Below are positions 1 through 12,535 of a stretch of 64,000 nucleotides of DNA, piece after piece. The DNA is from Siphonodentalium dalli (taxonomy: Eukaryota > Mollusca > Scaphopoda > Gadilida > Siphonodentaliidae): assembly GCA_032622095.1 (NCBI GenBank), contig CP136063.1:214785982-214849981 (forward strand). The letters run 5' to 3'. Position 1 is the first letter of the stretch. Each line of letters begins with the position of its first letter. The notes under the pieces are model-generated. The model searched no databases. It worked only from the letters and a program-made list of their open reading frames with translations, and was not told where the DNA came from. Position numbers and translations under genes: made by a program.

Positions 1-1750
1 CGGGCTCCTATGGTGGACTTGAAAATGTCCCGCTCGATTTGACACTAAATAGGTAAAACAAAAAATTCAAAATTCCCCTCAAGCCAAACGAATAATAACT
101 GAAATTTTAATAACTCCAACCGATGTCATCAGCTCCGCACTGGCACCACAAAAAAAACACACAGAAACAGCTATAATATGATACGAATAAGTATAAGTAA
201 CATAATTGGGAACTGAATATTTGGCAACGAGCACATAAACGCTCTTTGCAATATATTATCTTTGGAATTTGTGGAGGAGGGGCTAAGAAACATTAAATAC
301 AAATCATCTCTTTTGAAATTCCATTATTTGGTTACTATTATACGACTAATCTTAGATTATTAATCCTGACTTGCCCTTTAACTGTCACCATATCAAAAAC
401 AAATCAATGCAGAATTATCCTCACCTATATTTGCTATATTTTGTTTCGTCGATGAACGTAAATTTCCTGTACTCATAAACCAAATCTCAGTTATCAAAGA
501 TGACCATTTTCTTGACAAGCAATACTCATTCCGCCATAGAGTTGGTTGGGGACTGAAACTTTCTGTGAAAGTAAACCACGCCCCGGTGGACTGGGTGGCG
601 AGATGAGGTATGCATGTAACACCACTCAAATTTGTCAGAATTTTCAATAGCTGTAAATTTCATGCCTGACACAACATCGAATGAAATTCAGATAAAAATG
701 GGCTAAAAAGTGTTCCGATAGTTTGAATTTCTAACCTGTATCTTACCTTGTTGATTTTAGACCGAATATTTTCCTATACTTTCGGTCAAATTTTGGAACT
801 GGAATGTCCGTGTGTTGGAAAAATTTACAACCATATTGGGTGTTATGCAAATTTTCAACACTTGGTCAGCTTGATATCATGCTGTCGGAAAATAAAAAAA
901 AACCCACGGGGGACAATGGACTTTTCTCGGATTTGGAATTTCAGTCTGGTTCAAGGGAGATACAGTCCATGTTGGAAATCCCCTCCCCCACCCAACGGAA
1001 TCCATCTAGCAACATCCTATGAACGCCCCCACCATCCCCGGTAGTATACGACTGGCGCCCCTGTGTGTCCGAATGCGTGAACCCGAACGCAGGGCTAAAA
1101 GAAAATTGAAATAATCAAATACTTAAGTACAAATGATAAAATGTAAGTGCTGTCACCGACCTATGTAAAATATGTGCTTGAAACCCCGTTTATGCGATTG
1201 CACTATGCAAATTGTTTATATACGAGTCAGTTAAATGGACTTCCATCGTGCAAAGTTCACTAAAATACCAACGACAAAGGCCGATGCGTCTTTTCAAAAT
1301 AGCTACCGGGCAAGTTAAATTGCCATTAAATTATGTTTATGAAACATTTCACTAACACCTGGGTGGGACAAAGTTCAAACTGACCCAATCATATAGAAAT
1401 GATATATATAGCAGGGTGTTCCACGGGACCGCCAAGGTTATTTGTAAGTAGGAAATTTTGAGAAGTAACTCAGTCACTGTGGCTACTCAAAAATGAAACT
1501 ATAATATATTTATTCGCCGAGTATTATTTTATGGTGGGAAGTTGTTAAACCCATCAGATTTAACCAAATTATTCAGTATTTCATATAAAGACAATTTACC
1601 CGTACCAAATAAAAATATTTTTTTTCGTGTATAGCAGAAATCCACAAAACGAGCCATAAGTAATATATACGTTGTAAGCTATAACAAACGCTCACAAATT
1701 AGAAGGCTCTTTGTTATCAACCGATTTGGAATACGAAAGCACGAACGCTC
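1..1750. other. AT-rich DNA, no recognised gene
   Basis: I see no convincing coding signal, RNA gene or well-preserved repeat here. The open frames are under 100 codons, overlap on both strands and have low-complexity translations. A few phrases (for example around 645-665) recur loosely near 29.25 kb, so part of the stretch is probably decayed dispersed repeat. Confidence 0.4.
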
Positions 1751-1823
1751 TTTATCAGAGACTATCATTGGACATTTTCCTCGCGTGACAAAAATTCACT
1801 CTTCTATATATATGACCAGACAT

Positions 1824-2014
1824 TTTGCGAAACCCTGTGCCAATACATTCTCGCATATATAAGCGAATACATTGGCTAACAATATTTACCTTGACCTTGT
1901 AAGCCAGTGCACTCTTATATTTGGGAGACTCGCATATATAAGAGAATGCATTATGCACTTGCATATGATATTTAATGCTGCACCAGCGCAGCTCCTGTCA
2001 TGAAAGGGTTAATA
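1824..2014. mobile_element. Decayed TTAA-type hairpin element, family A
   Basis: The right end reads CAGCTCCTGTCATGAAAGGG followed by TTAA. Inside are CCCTGTGCCAATACATTC, a diverged TATATAAG hairpin arm, the spacer AATATTTACCTTGACCTTG and a second hairpin. This order matches the better copies at 62394 and 16370. The left TTAA end is not recognisable, so this is a truncated or old copy. An open frame across it is a repeat artefact. Confidence 0.7.
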
Positions 2015-2942
2015 TTTGCTCTTTTGAAAGTAGATATTTGATAACCAAAACCTCCCGCTAATATATGCTTATTGGTACGATCTAATAACTTTCTAATAAT
2101 AGAAAACAACGTATATACAAATTGTAGAGTTGTGCATGGAGACTAATCTGGTGGGGCATCTATAGACGTAGATGACTCATTTGAACATAAAATTATAAAT
2201 ATACTGACAATAAACGCTCTTTATATTTTACCATATCGGGAATATACTGACAACGAACACTATTTTTCCGTGTTTCCGGAGAATAGAAATTCCGTATTTA
2301 AAGTATTTCACGAATTTATCGACCTATTAAGACCCACAGTGCCGGAAGTTATAGCTACGTGGCGAATTGCGCTCCAAAATGCACCTAATAATATTCGCTT
2401 GTGATTGTTTTTCCCGGCACCGAAAAAATAGGTATATATAAATGCCTTAAATAACCCACTAATAACTTCTGGTTGGAAAATCTAACAATGATAACAATTT
2501 CAACCTATAGGTGATGTAAAAAGTTCCGACTAATGTTGTGTAAGGCGTGAACTTTCTAACTTTTGATTATTTTGACCCCAACCCCATGTCGCCATGTCCC
2601 TGCATCCTGTTCTCTAAATTGAGTAGGTCTTTGTTATGTTTCCATAGAAGTCTTCCTTCTTAATTCAATCTCATTTTACGGAGCAACTTAAGAGAGATCG
2701 ATAATGTACGAGGCTGGAAAAACCACCGATGGCTATATTCTCAGGTATTCTCACAAAGTTGCATGTCATGGCCGATGAAGATGTGTCGCAATTGTATACC
2801 GGGTGTATAGACAAGAAAAGTAACAATTGGTGTTATTGGACCTGACCATCTGGTCAAGGTAACATATACGTGCATAGGTTGATATACACATATTCTGTAT
2901 AACCATTGCATGCAGTGATATGAGAAAAGAACGTCGGATTCA

Positions 2943-3072
2943 AGGCAGTCATTGGACTTTGACCCCGAGAAAAAAGTCAGCAAACTGTATGAATATCGAA
3001 TTAATGGGTTCATGCGGAAATTCATGATTCTTTATCGCGGTCAAAACCCCTGACCATGTTGAATCTGACGTT
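2943..3072. mobile_element. Degenerate foldback related to 19190-19325
   Basis: Two arms carry the motifs TTTGACC..GAGAAAAAAGTCAGC and TTTATCGCGGTCAAAA..TGACCATGTTGAA, facing each other around GGGTTCATGCGG. The same arm sequence and GGTTCATGC centre occur in a much better palindrome at 19190-19325. This is probably an older copy of the same foldback element. Confidence 0.5.
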
Positions 3073-3142
3073 TATTATATATACTTATATTTATATAACT
3101 TAAATACTTCAATTATAATTCTTTTAGATACATATATCAGAT

Positions 3143-3250
3143 ATATGGAGGCACGGACTCTTCATCTTCATTGCTTCAAATGTGCTTGCTTCAGTTATAT
3201 ACGTGAACAAATTCTCATTTCTTATCGAAATTGCCATGAATCAATCAGAA
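3143..3250 (+). repeat. Dispersed repeat fragment, shared with 29081-29190
   Basis: A stretch beginning ATGGAGGC.CGGAC and continuing through TTGCTTCAAATG and ACAAATTCTCATTTCT is repeated in the same order near 29081-29190. Both are non-coding and diverged. They are fragments of a dispersed element whose ends I cannot define. Confidence 0.45.
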
Positions 3251-3469
3251 AGGCACATGTCCCTCAACTCAGATCAAGATTGAAAATCGGTCATGCACGA
3301 ATTTCATCTTACCCGCGCCAACCTCGTCCAGCCCAGACTGGGATGATCTTATCCACGCCCCAGCAACCACATCGGCTACGCGGACATCCTTAAAAAGGAA
3401 TCCCTTTCACCGATTTTTAACACAGAACGGATGTGACCATATACGTCAGTTGCTTGCCAGATAAAACAA

Positions 3470-4119
3470 TGATTATGCTGGTGTCCACACCATGCTTGGT
3501 ATATACCATGATGTATGCTGGTGTCCACAGCAAGCTTGGTATATACCATGGTGTATGCTGGTGTCCACATCAAGTTTGATCTATACCATGATGTGTGCTG
3601 GCGTCCACAACAAGCTTTATCCATACCATAATGTATGCTGGTGTCCACAGCAAGTTTGATCTATACCATAATGTGTGCTGGCGTCCACAGCAAGCTTGGT
3701 ATATACCATGATGTGTGCTGGCGTCCACAGCAAGCTTGATCAGTACCATGATGTATGCTGGTGTCCACAGCAAGCTTGGTCTATACCATGATGTATGCTG
3801 GTGTCCACAGCAAGTATTATCCATACCATAATGTATGCTGGTGTCCACAGCAAGTTTGATCTATACCATAATGTATGCTGGTGTCCACAGAAAGTTTGAT
3901 CTATACCATTATGTATGCTGGTGTTCACAGCAAGTTTGGTCTATACCATGATGTATTCTGGTGTCCACAGCAAGTTTGGTCTATACCATGATGTATGCTG
4001 GTGTCCACAGCAAGCTTGGTGTATGCCAAGATGTATGCTGGTGTCCACAGCAAGCTTTACCCATACCATGATGTATGCTGGTGTCCACAGCAAGTTTTAT
4101 CTATACCATGATGTGTGCT
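3470..4119 (+). repeat. 40-bp satellite, array 1 (about 16 units)
   Basis: The unit is 40 bp, visible because units stay in the same phase every 120 bases. The consensus contains CTGGTGTCCACAGCAAGCTT then GGTCTATACCATGATGTATG, so most units carry a HindIII site (AAGCTT). Variants recur in blocks: GGCGTCC against GGTGTCC, and AAGTTTGAT against AAGCTTGGT. The short open frames on both strands here are satellite translation, with repeating VHSKF/STASL and WTPAYIM peptides, and are not genes. Confidence 0.95.
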
Positions 4120-4912
4120 ACACTCTTAAAAATATAGGTACTTCAGAGTACCTATGTAGGTACTAAGCTTTGTCCCAGGGGGGGTACCAACTTTTTGGTA
4201 CTCTGGAGTATCAAAAGTTTAGGTACTCTAGAGTACCAAAATGTTTGGTACTCTGGAGTACCAACTTCTTGGTACTTTAGAGTACCAAATTGTTGGTACT
4301 CTGGATTACCTAATAATTATTTAAGTTCTACCCGGGCATTGTGCATATAATACCCACCCCGCATTTATGTCACCGAAGCCATGACGCTCACGATATGAGG
4401 TGCCAAGAAATAGATGCTTTCATGATACGCCCTATATATTATCTGAAGTACCAAAATATCAAGACAGGTACTCTGAAGTATTTAGGTACTACGCATAGAT
4501 CCAGAAATTTGATACTCCAGAGAACAAAACAGCCCTGCAACCGGCAAATTTAATAATGTGACATGTTAGATTCCAAATTATGCTGCCGCGTTTAAACATC
4601 CAATTAAGTAAAAAACCACAAAGACTCCCTTGCATAGTGCTAAATGAAATAATCCGACATATCTACGACCGCGAGTCGACGGGCGGCCATTTTTCACTTT
4701 ATTTAATCGTTTGCACACGGCACTCGATTTTGACACACCCACGGTCTCACCCAATCAGCATTGAGCCAACGATTGGCCCTCTGTGGGGTACCAAATCATG
4801 TGGTTCTATAACGCTAAACAGGCTATAAAGGCTTATAGTACCAAACTGTCTGGTACTATCGCGGCTTTTGGTTCTATGGGGTACCTAAATCAATTGCTTT
4901 ATTTGACAGTGT
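4120..4912. repeat. Spacer with repeated GGTACT/AGTACC dyads between satellite arrays
   Basis: From 4128 to 4317 the near-palindrome GGTACTCTGGAGTACC and close variants recur about every 20-30 bp (for example at 4196, 4223, 4246, 4271 and 4294). Looser copies lie at 4445-4520 and 4783-4885. Each copy is a small dyad containing AGTACC or GGTACT on both arms. The spacer is unrelated to the 40-bp satellite that resumes on both sides. It may be a decayed element inserted in a single ancestral array or a second minisatellite. Confidence 0.7.
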
Positions 4913-6743
4913 ACATGGCGTCCACAGCAAGCTTGATCAATACCATGATGTATGATGGTGTCCTAAGCAAGCTTTAACAGCACCATGATGTATGCTGGTG
5001 TCCACGGCAAGCTTGGTCTATACCATGATGTATGCTGGTGTCCACCGCAAGTTTGATCTATACCATGTTGTGTGCTGGTGTCCACAACAAGCTTTATCTA
5101 TACCACGATGTGTGATGGCGTCCACATAAAGCTTGATCATTACCACGATGTATGCTGGCGTCCACAGCAAGCTTGAGCAATACCATGATGTATGCTGGTG
5201 TCCACACCAAGCTTGGTATATACCATGATGTGTACTGGCGTCCACAGCAAGTTTGATCTATACCATGATGTGCTGGCGTCCACAACAAGCTTTATCCATA
5301 CCATAATGTATGCTGGTGTCCACAGAAAGTTTGATCTATACCATTATGTATGCTGGTGTTCACAGCAAGTTTGATCTATACCATAATGTGTGCTGGCGTC
5401 CACAGCAAGCTTGGTATATACCATGATGTATACTGATGTCCACATAAACCTGGTATATACCATGATGTATGCTGGTGTCCACAGCAAGCTTGATCTATAC
5501 CATGATGTATTCTGGTGTCCACAGCAAGTTTGATCTATACCATGATGTATACTGATGTCCACATAAACCTGGTATATACCATGATGTATGCTGGTGTCCA
5601 CAGCAAGTTTGATCTATACCATGATGTATTCTGGTGTCCACAGCAAGTTTGATCTATACCATGATGTATGCTGGCGTCCACAGCAAGCTTGGTCAATACC
5701 ATGATGTATGCTGGTGTCCACAGCAAGCTTGGTCTATACCATGGTGTATGCTGGTGTCCACAGCAAGTTTTATCTATACCATGATGTATGCTGGTGTCCA
5801 CAGCAAGCTTGATCAATACCATGATGTATGATGGTGTCCTAAGCAAGCTTTAACAACACCATGATGTATGCTGGTGTCCACAGCAAGCTTGGTCTATACC
5901 ATAATGTATGCTGGTGTCCACAGCAAGTTTGATCTATACCATGTTGTGTGCTGGTGTCCACAACAAGCTTTATCCATACCACGATGTGTGCTGGCGTCCA
6001 CAGCAAGCTTGATCATTACCATGATGTATGCTGGCGTCCACAGCAAGCTTGGTCTATACCATGATGTATGCTGGCGTCCACATCAAGCTTGGTCTATACC
6101 ATGATGTATGCTGGCGTCCACATCAAGCTTGGTCTATACCATGATGTATGCTGGCGTCCACATCAAGCTTGGTCTATACCATGATGTATGCTGGTGTCCA
6201 CAGCAAGTTTGTTCTATACCATGTTGTGTGCTGGCGTCCACATCAAGCTTGGTCTATACCATGATGTATGCTGGCGTCCACATCAAGCTTGGTCTATACC
6301 ATGATGTATGCTGGCGTCCACATCAAGCTTGGTCTATACCATAATGTATGCTGGTGTCCACAGCAAGTTTGTTCTATACCATGTTGTGTGCTGGTGTCCA
6401 CAACAAGCTTTATCCATACCACGATGTATGCTGGTGTACACAGCAAGTTTGATCTATACCATGATGTGTGCTGGCGTCCACAGAAAGCTTGATCAATACC
6501 ATAATGTGTGCTGACGTCCACAGCAATCTTGATCAATACCATGATGTATGCTGGTGTCCACAACAAGCTTTATCCATACCATGATGTATGCTGGCGTCGA
6601 CGGCAAGTTTGATCAATACCATGTTGTATGCTGGTGTTCACAACAAGCTTTATCCATACCATGATGTATTCTGGCGTCGACAGCTAGCATCACATATGCC
6701 AAGATGTATGCTGGTGTCCACAGCAAGCTTGATCAATACCGTG
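4913..6743 (+). repeat. 40-bp satellite, array 2 (about 46 units) with higher-order structure
   Basis: This is the same 40-bp unit as at 3470-4119. Higher-order units are visible: a 120-bp trimer marked by TACTGATGTCCACATAAACC repeats at 5421-5660, and a 160-bp tetramer marked by AAGTTTGTTCTATACC repeats from 6188 to 6348. A rare damaged unit (GGTGTCCTAAGCAAGC) occurs at about 4950 and 5827, each time with the same following units. That implies duplication of a segment of about 22 units (offset 876 bp). Blocks are also shared with array 1, for example 3600-3710 with 5273-5432. Confidence 0.95.
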
Positions 6744-7930
6744 ATCAGGCATGATGATCTATATGCAGAAACTCGTCTCGGATACCGCAAATCAAACAGG
6801 TATCGAACAGATTTCTTTATAACGATATTTAACTTTTACAACCTCAAAACATTGTGATCGAAGTCTCTTGAACACTGATATCAGCTAAACAGTCATGTTT
6901 ATGTGGGCGGAATTCATAGTGAGCTAGCAAAAATTGACGCATAGCTGATTCGCTATCTATTTTGTTTGAGTTTTTACTCCCTCTTATGGTATACAGCGTA
7001 TTTCGCCTGTCGTATGAGGTGATGGAGTAAATGTGATTTAAAATATACTCGGTATGTCGCGTACTTGTTTTTATTATGGGGATAACAAGAGGGATAATAA
7101 AATCACTGTGATATCACATGCAGCGAGCGAGTGGATACACGTTATCTGCATACAATGTCGTCGCATAACGAGTGAGGGGATATATGCATAAGGTCTCGGT
7201 TATTATCGATTATAGCTCTATTGATAAGGCTTCCCATTCGATTTGTCTATGTCTGGTAGTTATAATCAGTGTCATCAGTTTTTATCAACGACATTGGTGT
7301 AGCAATGCAATGGGCGTTGCATGTTTATCGATGAACCTTTCAACCAATTATAACGTACATATGTGCCATTTGTGAACACATATTATACATGACGCATGAT
7401 GTGTACATATTTCATAATTATCATAACTTAAGTTTGACACGTCTGATTTTAAAAATGTTTTCACATGATTCATTATTAAAGCTGCAATATAGGCTATACC
7501 TATAATAATATGATCTTTAGGGCGTTACCATTTTTGACTGTGGTTTTCTTGTTTATATAGATGAAGAAAATGATGAATACTCACTTCGATGTGAGATATA
7601 TCCTGTCGCCATTCTCGAGCAACATATGACGTATAGGTTCCCCACCCTATATGTACTGAACTAATTGGCACGAGTACAACATAAGGTTAAAATACTGTGG
7701 TTCAATTAAGACTGTGATTGTCTCGACGTCTTGTGGGGCTTGTAATCCCACATAGCCTTACAAATTACAGGCATGTGACTGACCACGTATCACAAGCAGA
7801 GACATTCAGACATATGTGGGATTGGACATACACAACAGAAACTTCCGCGTTGTCAATTCCTGGTCAGGTATACACAGGAAGTAAAACATATCGATGAATA
7901 CGTGAATATGAGTCATGAACTAGGGGTTCA
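6744..7930. other. Unique AT-rich DNA, nothing recognised
   Basis: The satellite ends abruptly after GATCAATACCGTGATC. The following 1.2 kb has no long open frame, no tandem repeat and no inverted repeat I could recognise. A 67-codon frame at 7172-7375 is hydrophobic in translation, but it has no recognised family, no splice context and no upstream signal. Confidence 0.4.
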
Positions 7931-7989
7931 AATAGGGCACCCATGTCATTTTTCGGACCCTTGAACGATTTAGCTAAGTCAAACAAAGT

Positions 7990-8320
7990 GTGCTGTAGAG
8001 TGTCTTGTGGACCACCCTATAACGCCCTTTATTTTGGCTATAAGTCGGTTGAGTGGTCGATAAATGGCATGTGTGCCCTATTTGAACCCATCTGGACAGT
8101 GTCCATTTTGGATCGGGTGGGGTTTGTGTAGTGAATATATATATATTGGGGCCACACTAAAACACCCTTTGTTTCACCTAAATCTGTCAAGGGGTCGAGA
8201 TATTACATAGATGCCCTATTTGAACCCAACTGGACGGCGGCCATTCTGGATCGGTGGGGTTTGCGGAAATGATGTCTTGGGGCCATACTGCAACACCCTT
8301 TGTTTGACCTAATTATAATT
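7990..8320 (+). repeat. Diverged tandem module, about 135-140 bp, three partial copies
   Basis: Phrases such as CCCTATTTGAACCCA, CTGGAC.G.GGCCATT.TGG, ATCGGTGGGGTTTG and CACCCTTTGTTT recur at 8010-8145, 8149-8275 and 8280-8320 in the same order. The copies differ at many positions. The module is not coding in any consistent frame and looks like an old internal duplication of a dispersed repeat. Confidence 0.55.
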
Positions 8321-8439
8321 GTTTTAGAATAAGGAATGGAAGTCAACTTCGTAAAAACGAATCCATGTATGTCAGTCGGTATCATATTCCCACAAGCTGT
8401 GCTATCATCATACAAAGGTACAACTGAATATGATGATCC

Positions 8440-8680
8440 TTGACGAAGTAAGAAGTTGAAATGTTTTTTCGGACACATAATTCACAAATTGTCCAAGTCA
8501 AACAAGGCCCGCAACTCTGGCAAAACTAAATGGACGAAACCCGTGGTATGTGGGTATCCTTTGCCCATGCGGTGCAATCATCATGTCAAAATGTCAACGA
8601 AATCCGAGTTACAAGCTAAAATATTGGGACGGACGGACAGACGGCTCGACGGAGCCTGCGGCTATATATGGGCTTTAATT
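8440..8680 (+). repeat. Dispersed repeat remnant with GGACGGAC-rich tail
   Basis: The stretch includes CCAAGTCAAACAAGGCCCGC, AACTCTGGCAAAACTAAATG and ends GGGACGGACGGACAGACGG. From memory, repeats with this 'activity of a gggacggacggacagacgg tail' are common in mollusc and related genomes, but I cannot search. No open frame of note. Confidence 0.4.
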
Positions 8681-8689
8681 AATTAATGT

Positions 8690-10506
8690 AATTCATCGAA
8701 TTTATAAATGACGGAGCGATAAAGAGCGTCCATTGATAATATATTCCTGATATGGTCAAAATAAAGAGCGTTTTGTCTCATTTCTCTGAGGAAAATTGAA
8801 CCAAAAAAAAGCTGGAAGATTGTTATGTGAGTATATGAAGCATGTATATCAGTATTTCGCGTATTTATCAACATATTTCATCCCTCGTTCGAGTTGTTCC
8901 AAATTACGTAATTAATTTGCTGCTTTAAATGAGACATGTCCGTTTAACCATTTTAAAACAAAAACATGCTTGTCTTGTTATCCATCAATATAAAACATAC
9001 ATCCTAAAAGGCCTGTTTTTGTACCGATCTATTGCTTTGAATTATGATTTCATAGAACATTTGCGCAGGCAATTAAGTACATGTCATCGACTCGAAAGTC
9101 AACTATAAGCCTCTGCCCTGCGCCAACAAACGATTATGCAATTTTAATTGCTGAATCATTTGGCCAAGGGTCTAATCGAAATGAAACATACGCCAACTAC
9201 GCTACCCTCACAAGGAAATACAACCTTCGGGTTAATGTGATAAATTTAGTTGATTGCAATAAACAAACATGTTAATAGGCTTTCACATTGTTTGAACGAT
9301 TTCAAGCCGGGGGCGACGCGTTTTCAGGGTGACTTTATTGGACGATGCATCAAGTCGGTGACGTATTAAAAATGAAAACATGGGAACGGACCAGCTTTGT
9401 TAACGATATTAAAATGACGAATTATTCTATGAAACATGCATTTAAACAAGGTTCTGACATAAAATCGACGAAACAAAAGGATTAAATTGCATAATTAGCA
9501 TATTAAAGCCGCGGGCTGTTGAGTTTATTCCCATCATAGTACAGAATGGGATTCAACAATCAGTTATAATGGCGAATGTCAGGCAACTAATTAAGGTTGT
9601 AGCCACACACAAACATCTAGAAAAAAACGGGAACTTTTAAATGCGGTAATCTACGCGCAGTATATAGCTACACCATGAGGACAGCCATTTTCAATCATGT
9701 GGTATGATTGATACACGATTGTCCATACATGTACAAGCGAGTGTATTATGCTCTTTAAGTGTTCTTTGTATCCATATAATCTTCTTTCATTAAATTAAGT
9801 TAAATTAAATTAATAATAATAGGCCATCGGTTTACACGTTCGGTCTCGTTCGACCAGATGTATAAAACATGGTTGTGGTTCTCATTCGATACAGGGTTTG
9901 ATGGCAACTACTACTTCAAATATGCACGAGAACAAAACCTGTAACTGCGATGGCTTCCAATATGGCCGTCGATAATACCAGAGATTTAATTAGACCACCA
10001 AAAGCTACCATACATGCATCATCATTTGGCCGCTTGCTTACACATTTTCGCATCACTAATTCACGCCGTGTAACACAAAACCTTTCCTAGTTTTCTGCAG
10101 GTGTTATTCGGCGACCGAAGATGACTATTAAAATGTCGACGAACCGCAGGATCTAAAGAATTTACATCAGGAAAGTACATGTGTATAGGACCAAAACCCA
10201 CTCAGTTTCTTCCCCATCTTCCGTCGCAGCCCATAGTTACAACATGGACTTTTTACAACTGTATTGGTCATCGCCTGCGAGATTGTTTTCGCACAGAAAA
10301 ATATCAGGAGAGAGCCTGCATGTAGTTGCAGTCAAGTTGTTTTCTGTTCTATAGTGTCAGTGGATTCAATAGACAGCATACTTTATCCAAACTCGTTCGA
10401 TTGGTGATTGGAATTTTTTTTTTATATCGCAAGAAACGTTGACACAATCTCCATGAATTTGGGGTTCCTTCCCAGCGACTCCGTCGGTAAGTCGAATATC
10501 GCCACC
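8690..10506. other. AT-rich DNA, no recognised feature
   Basis: I see no gene, tandem array or clear terminal inverted repeat. A short AAATT-type simple run sits at 9788-9815. Open frames are short and without family resemblance. Confidence 0.35.
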
Positions 10507-10642
10507 TTAACTCTTCCTATACTAAATGGATGCTCCCAATCATTTGTAAAAGGAAACATCGGAATGGTATATTAGTCAACTTGAGGGGTTTTCGTGAAAG
10601 GATAACTACTCATCAATGCGTATTTGGTGTAGAAATGGTTAA
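10507..10642 (+). mobile_element. TTAA-type element, family D, internally deleted
   Basis: The left end is TTAA-CTCTTCCTATACTAAATGGA and the right end CGTATTTGGTGTAGAAATGG-TTAA. These match the ends of the 250-bp copies at 38679 and 49424, but the middle third is missing. TTAA flanks both sides, as expected for a piggyBac-like target site. Non-coding. Confidence 0.65.
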
Positions 10643-10998
10643 TCTGTCCAGCAATTGCGAGTTGGCTCTGTGTGCGATAAGCGCAGATGGATGTTTCATG
10701 TAAAGAATATAAATTAAATTAATATAATAAATTAATAAAATATCAACCTTCACAGCAGTGGCACCGATGTGACTACGGTTACTTTTGTTTCTTCGAACAA
10801 TCATTACGCAGCACTTATTTTTCTGACCGAAAGTCACAAAAATAAAATCGCAAACGTGAAATGCTTTATGCATGTATAAACCGATATGGTGTGGCATATT
10901 GTCTGCTGGAAAGTTGGGATACAAATGTCGCATATTAAATGTTCTGAAGCACATACACATTTTTCGTATAATAACTCGAAATGCAATGCAATGCATGA

Positions 10999-11454
10999 CG
11001 TGCCTTGAAATAATGTGTCTGACAGTTGTAGAATGAGGTCCACATAGGGTGAGTTTAGTGACGCTATCCCGCTCAGCGGGCTAGCATTCCTAAATTCACC
11101 ATTTATCTATATTGGTATCATTATATATACTTAGGCCTCAACTGCTATGAGAGACCTAGGAATAGATTGAAGTTCCCCAAGTGAAGTTGGTGCATGATGT
11201 TCACTCATTGTCACCTCGATTATGCATGTTGTCTTCTGCAAATTAGGGGATATAGAAACTAAACGGAAGGGGGAAAGTAACCGAAGACAGTGTCAATTTG
11301 AGACTATATAGATTCCCAGAAGATTAGGCCTACGCAGAATGAGGTCCCCAGATGGTGAATTTTGTTATTCTAGCCCCTGTGCGGGGTAGCATCACTAAAT
11401 GACCCCTCTGGGGACCTCATTATGCAAACGTCAGACACGCTATATCAAGGTTTG
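10999..11454. mobile_element. hAT-like MITE, family E, copy 1
   Basis: The terminal inverted repeats are diverged (left CCTTGAAATAATGTGTCTG, right CAGACACGCTATATCAAGG). Each end holds a subterminal hairpin: GAATGAGGTCCACATAGGG..GCTATCCCGC at the left, and ATTTTGTTATTCTAGCCCC.. at the right. The middle carries GAGACCTAGGAATAGATTG, AAGTTCCCCAAGTGAAGTTG and GCAAATTAGGGGATATAGAA, found in the same order in the copies at 30371, 42664 and 51620. No clear target duplication remains, so this is the oldest looking copy. Confidence 0.75.
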
Positions 11455-11690
11455 CGTGCGTTGATGTGTAATTATCCCATGCATGGGAAATGTTCACATA
11501 ATAAGTTCAACAAAAGTATCTTAATATTCCCCTCAATAAATAAGACTCCTTCTACACTTTGAAATATGTCGTCTGCTTTTATCGCATCAACATCCCTCCA
11601 AATCAACAATAGACCATTCCGATGTACATTTTTTTAACTGACTGGGAGATTTAGTATAGAAAGGGTCAACCCGTGAACATAGGTTGTTGA
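11455..11690 (-). mobile_element. TTAA-type element, family D, reverse copy
   Basis: Read on the minus strand it begins GGTTGACCCTTTCTATACTA and passes through the internal phrases typical of the family (CCGATGTACATTTTTTTAAC and ACTCCTTCTACACTT as seen on the plus strand). The far end near 11470 is degraded. It abuts the family E copy on its left. Confidence 0.6.
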
Positions 11691-11776
11691 GTTTTTCGGT
11701 AGTGCTCACATCGAACAGGTTGAACATGGTTGAAATATGACAATTCACACCATTTATATGACTGCAGTGGACTATT

Positions 11777-11930
11777 TTAACCCTTTCATGAAGGGTGCAG
11801 CATTAAAGAGCCTGTGCCAGGGCATTCTCATATATATATGCCTCGCATATATAAGAGAATGACGTGGCTCACAATGCCAAAGTATAAATATTGTTAGGCC
11901 AATGCATTCACTTATATATATGTGTCATTT
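11777..11930 (+). mobile_element. TTAA-type hairpin element, family A, truncated
   Basis: It begins TTAACCCTTTCATGAAGGGT and includes GCAGCATTAAAGAGCCTGTG, then a hairpin arm pair (GCATTCTCATATATATATGC and CGCATATATAAGAGAATG), the spacer and the start of a second hairpin. The right TTAA end is missing, replaced by unrelated sequence near 11930. Confidence 0.7.
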
Positions 11931-12535
11931 CTACACAATTCTGTTTAAGATCAAACTTAAAACATATTGTGTAGAATTTATACCCATTTGGTCTAAGAGC
12001 GCACGTCTGTTTGTATCGTGTTATATTGCACGATAAAGCAACACGCCAGTCGACGAAGAATTGGATTTACACATGCTGGAACAACTCAAATACGCGAGCA
12101 ATGAATATATAAAATGGTTATCAACATTCCACATAAACGCTCTTTATTATTATCACATCAATATAAATGACGAGTGATCAATTTATTGGATTGAGTGAGG
12201 CCAAAAATTCAAATACATATATATAATGCAAAACAACGAGCCTTATATACGTGCAACATAATCTGCAACATGATCCGGACATTTTTTTTCAAAGAAAGTT
12301 ATAATTCCACTGATATGATTATGAAATAGTTACTACTATATATATTATGTTGAATAATTGTTAACATTGTTATTTATATTTATTATTTTGACATCGGTCT
12401 CGTGTGGACGTTTTATGTCAATAAACTGTTATATAGTTATATCAGAATAAATATAAGGGACTCCGTGTATTTAGCGCCCAGAGCACATCATAAAAGCAAA
12501 CTAGGCATAATTTGAGGTATGTAAATTATGGGTCG

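Noticed and set aside
3376-6566. Open frames of 60-103 codons on both strands within the 40-bp satellite
   Set aside because: They are translation of a 40-bp repeat that shifts frame every unit. The stop in CCATGATG ends the frames unless a variant unit removes it. There is no coding signal independent of the repeat.
3470-6743. Direct repeats considered as a CRISPR array
   Set aside because: There are no unique spacers; units are contiguous 40-bp copies, and the window is eukaryotic.
10613-10996. 127-codon minus-strand frame
   Set aside because: Its composition is not protein-like, it overlaps the end of a family D element, and no family or splice signals were recognised.
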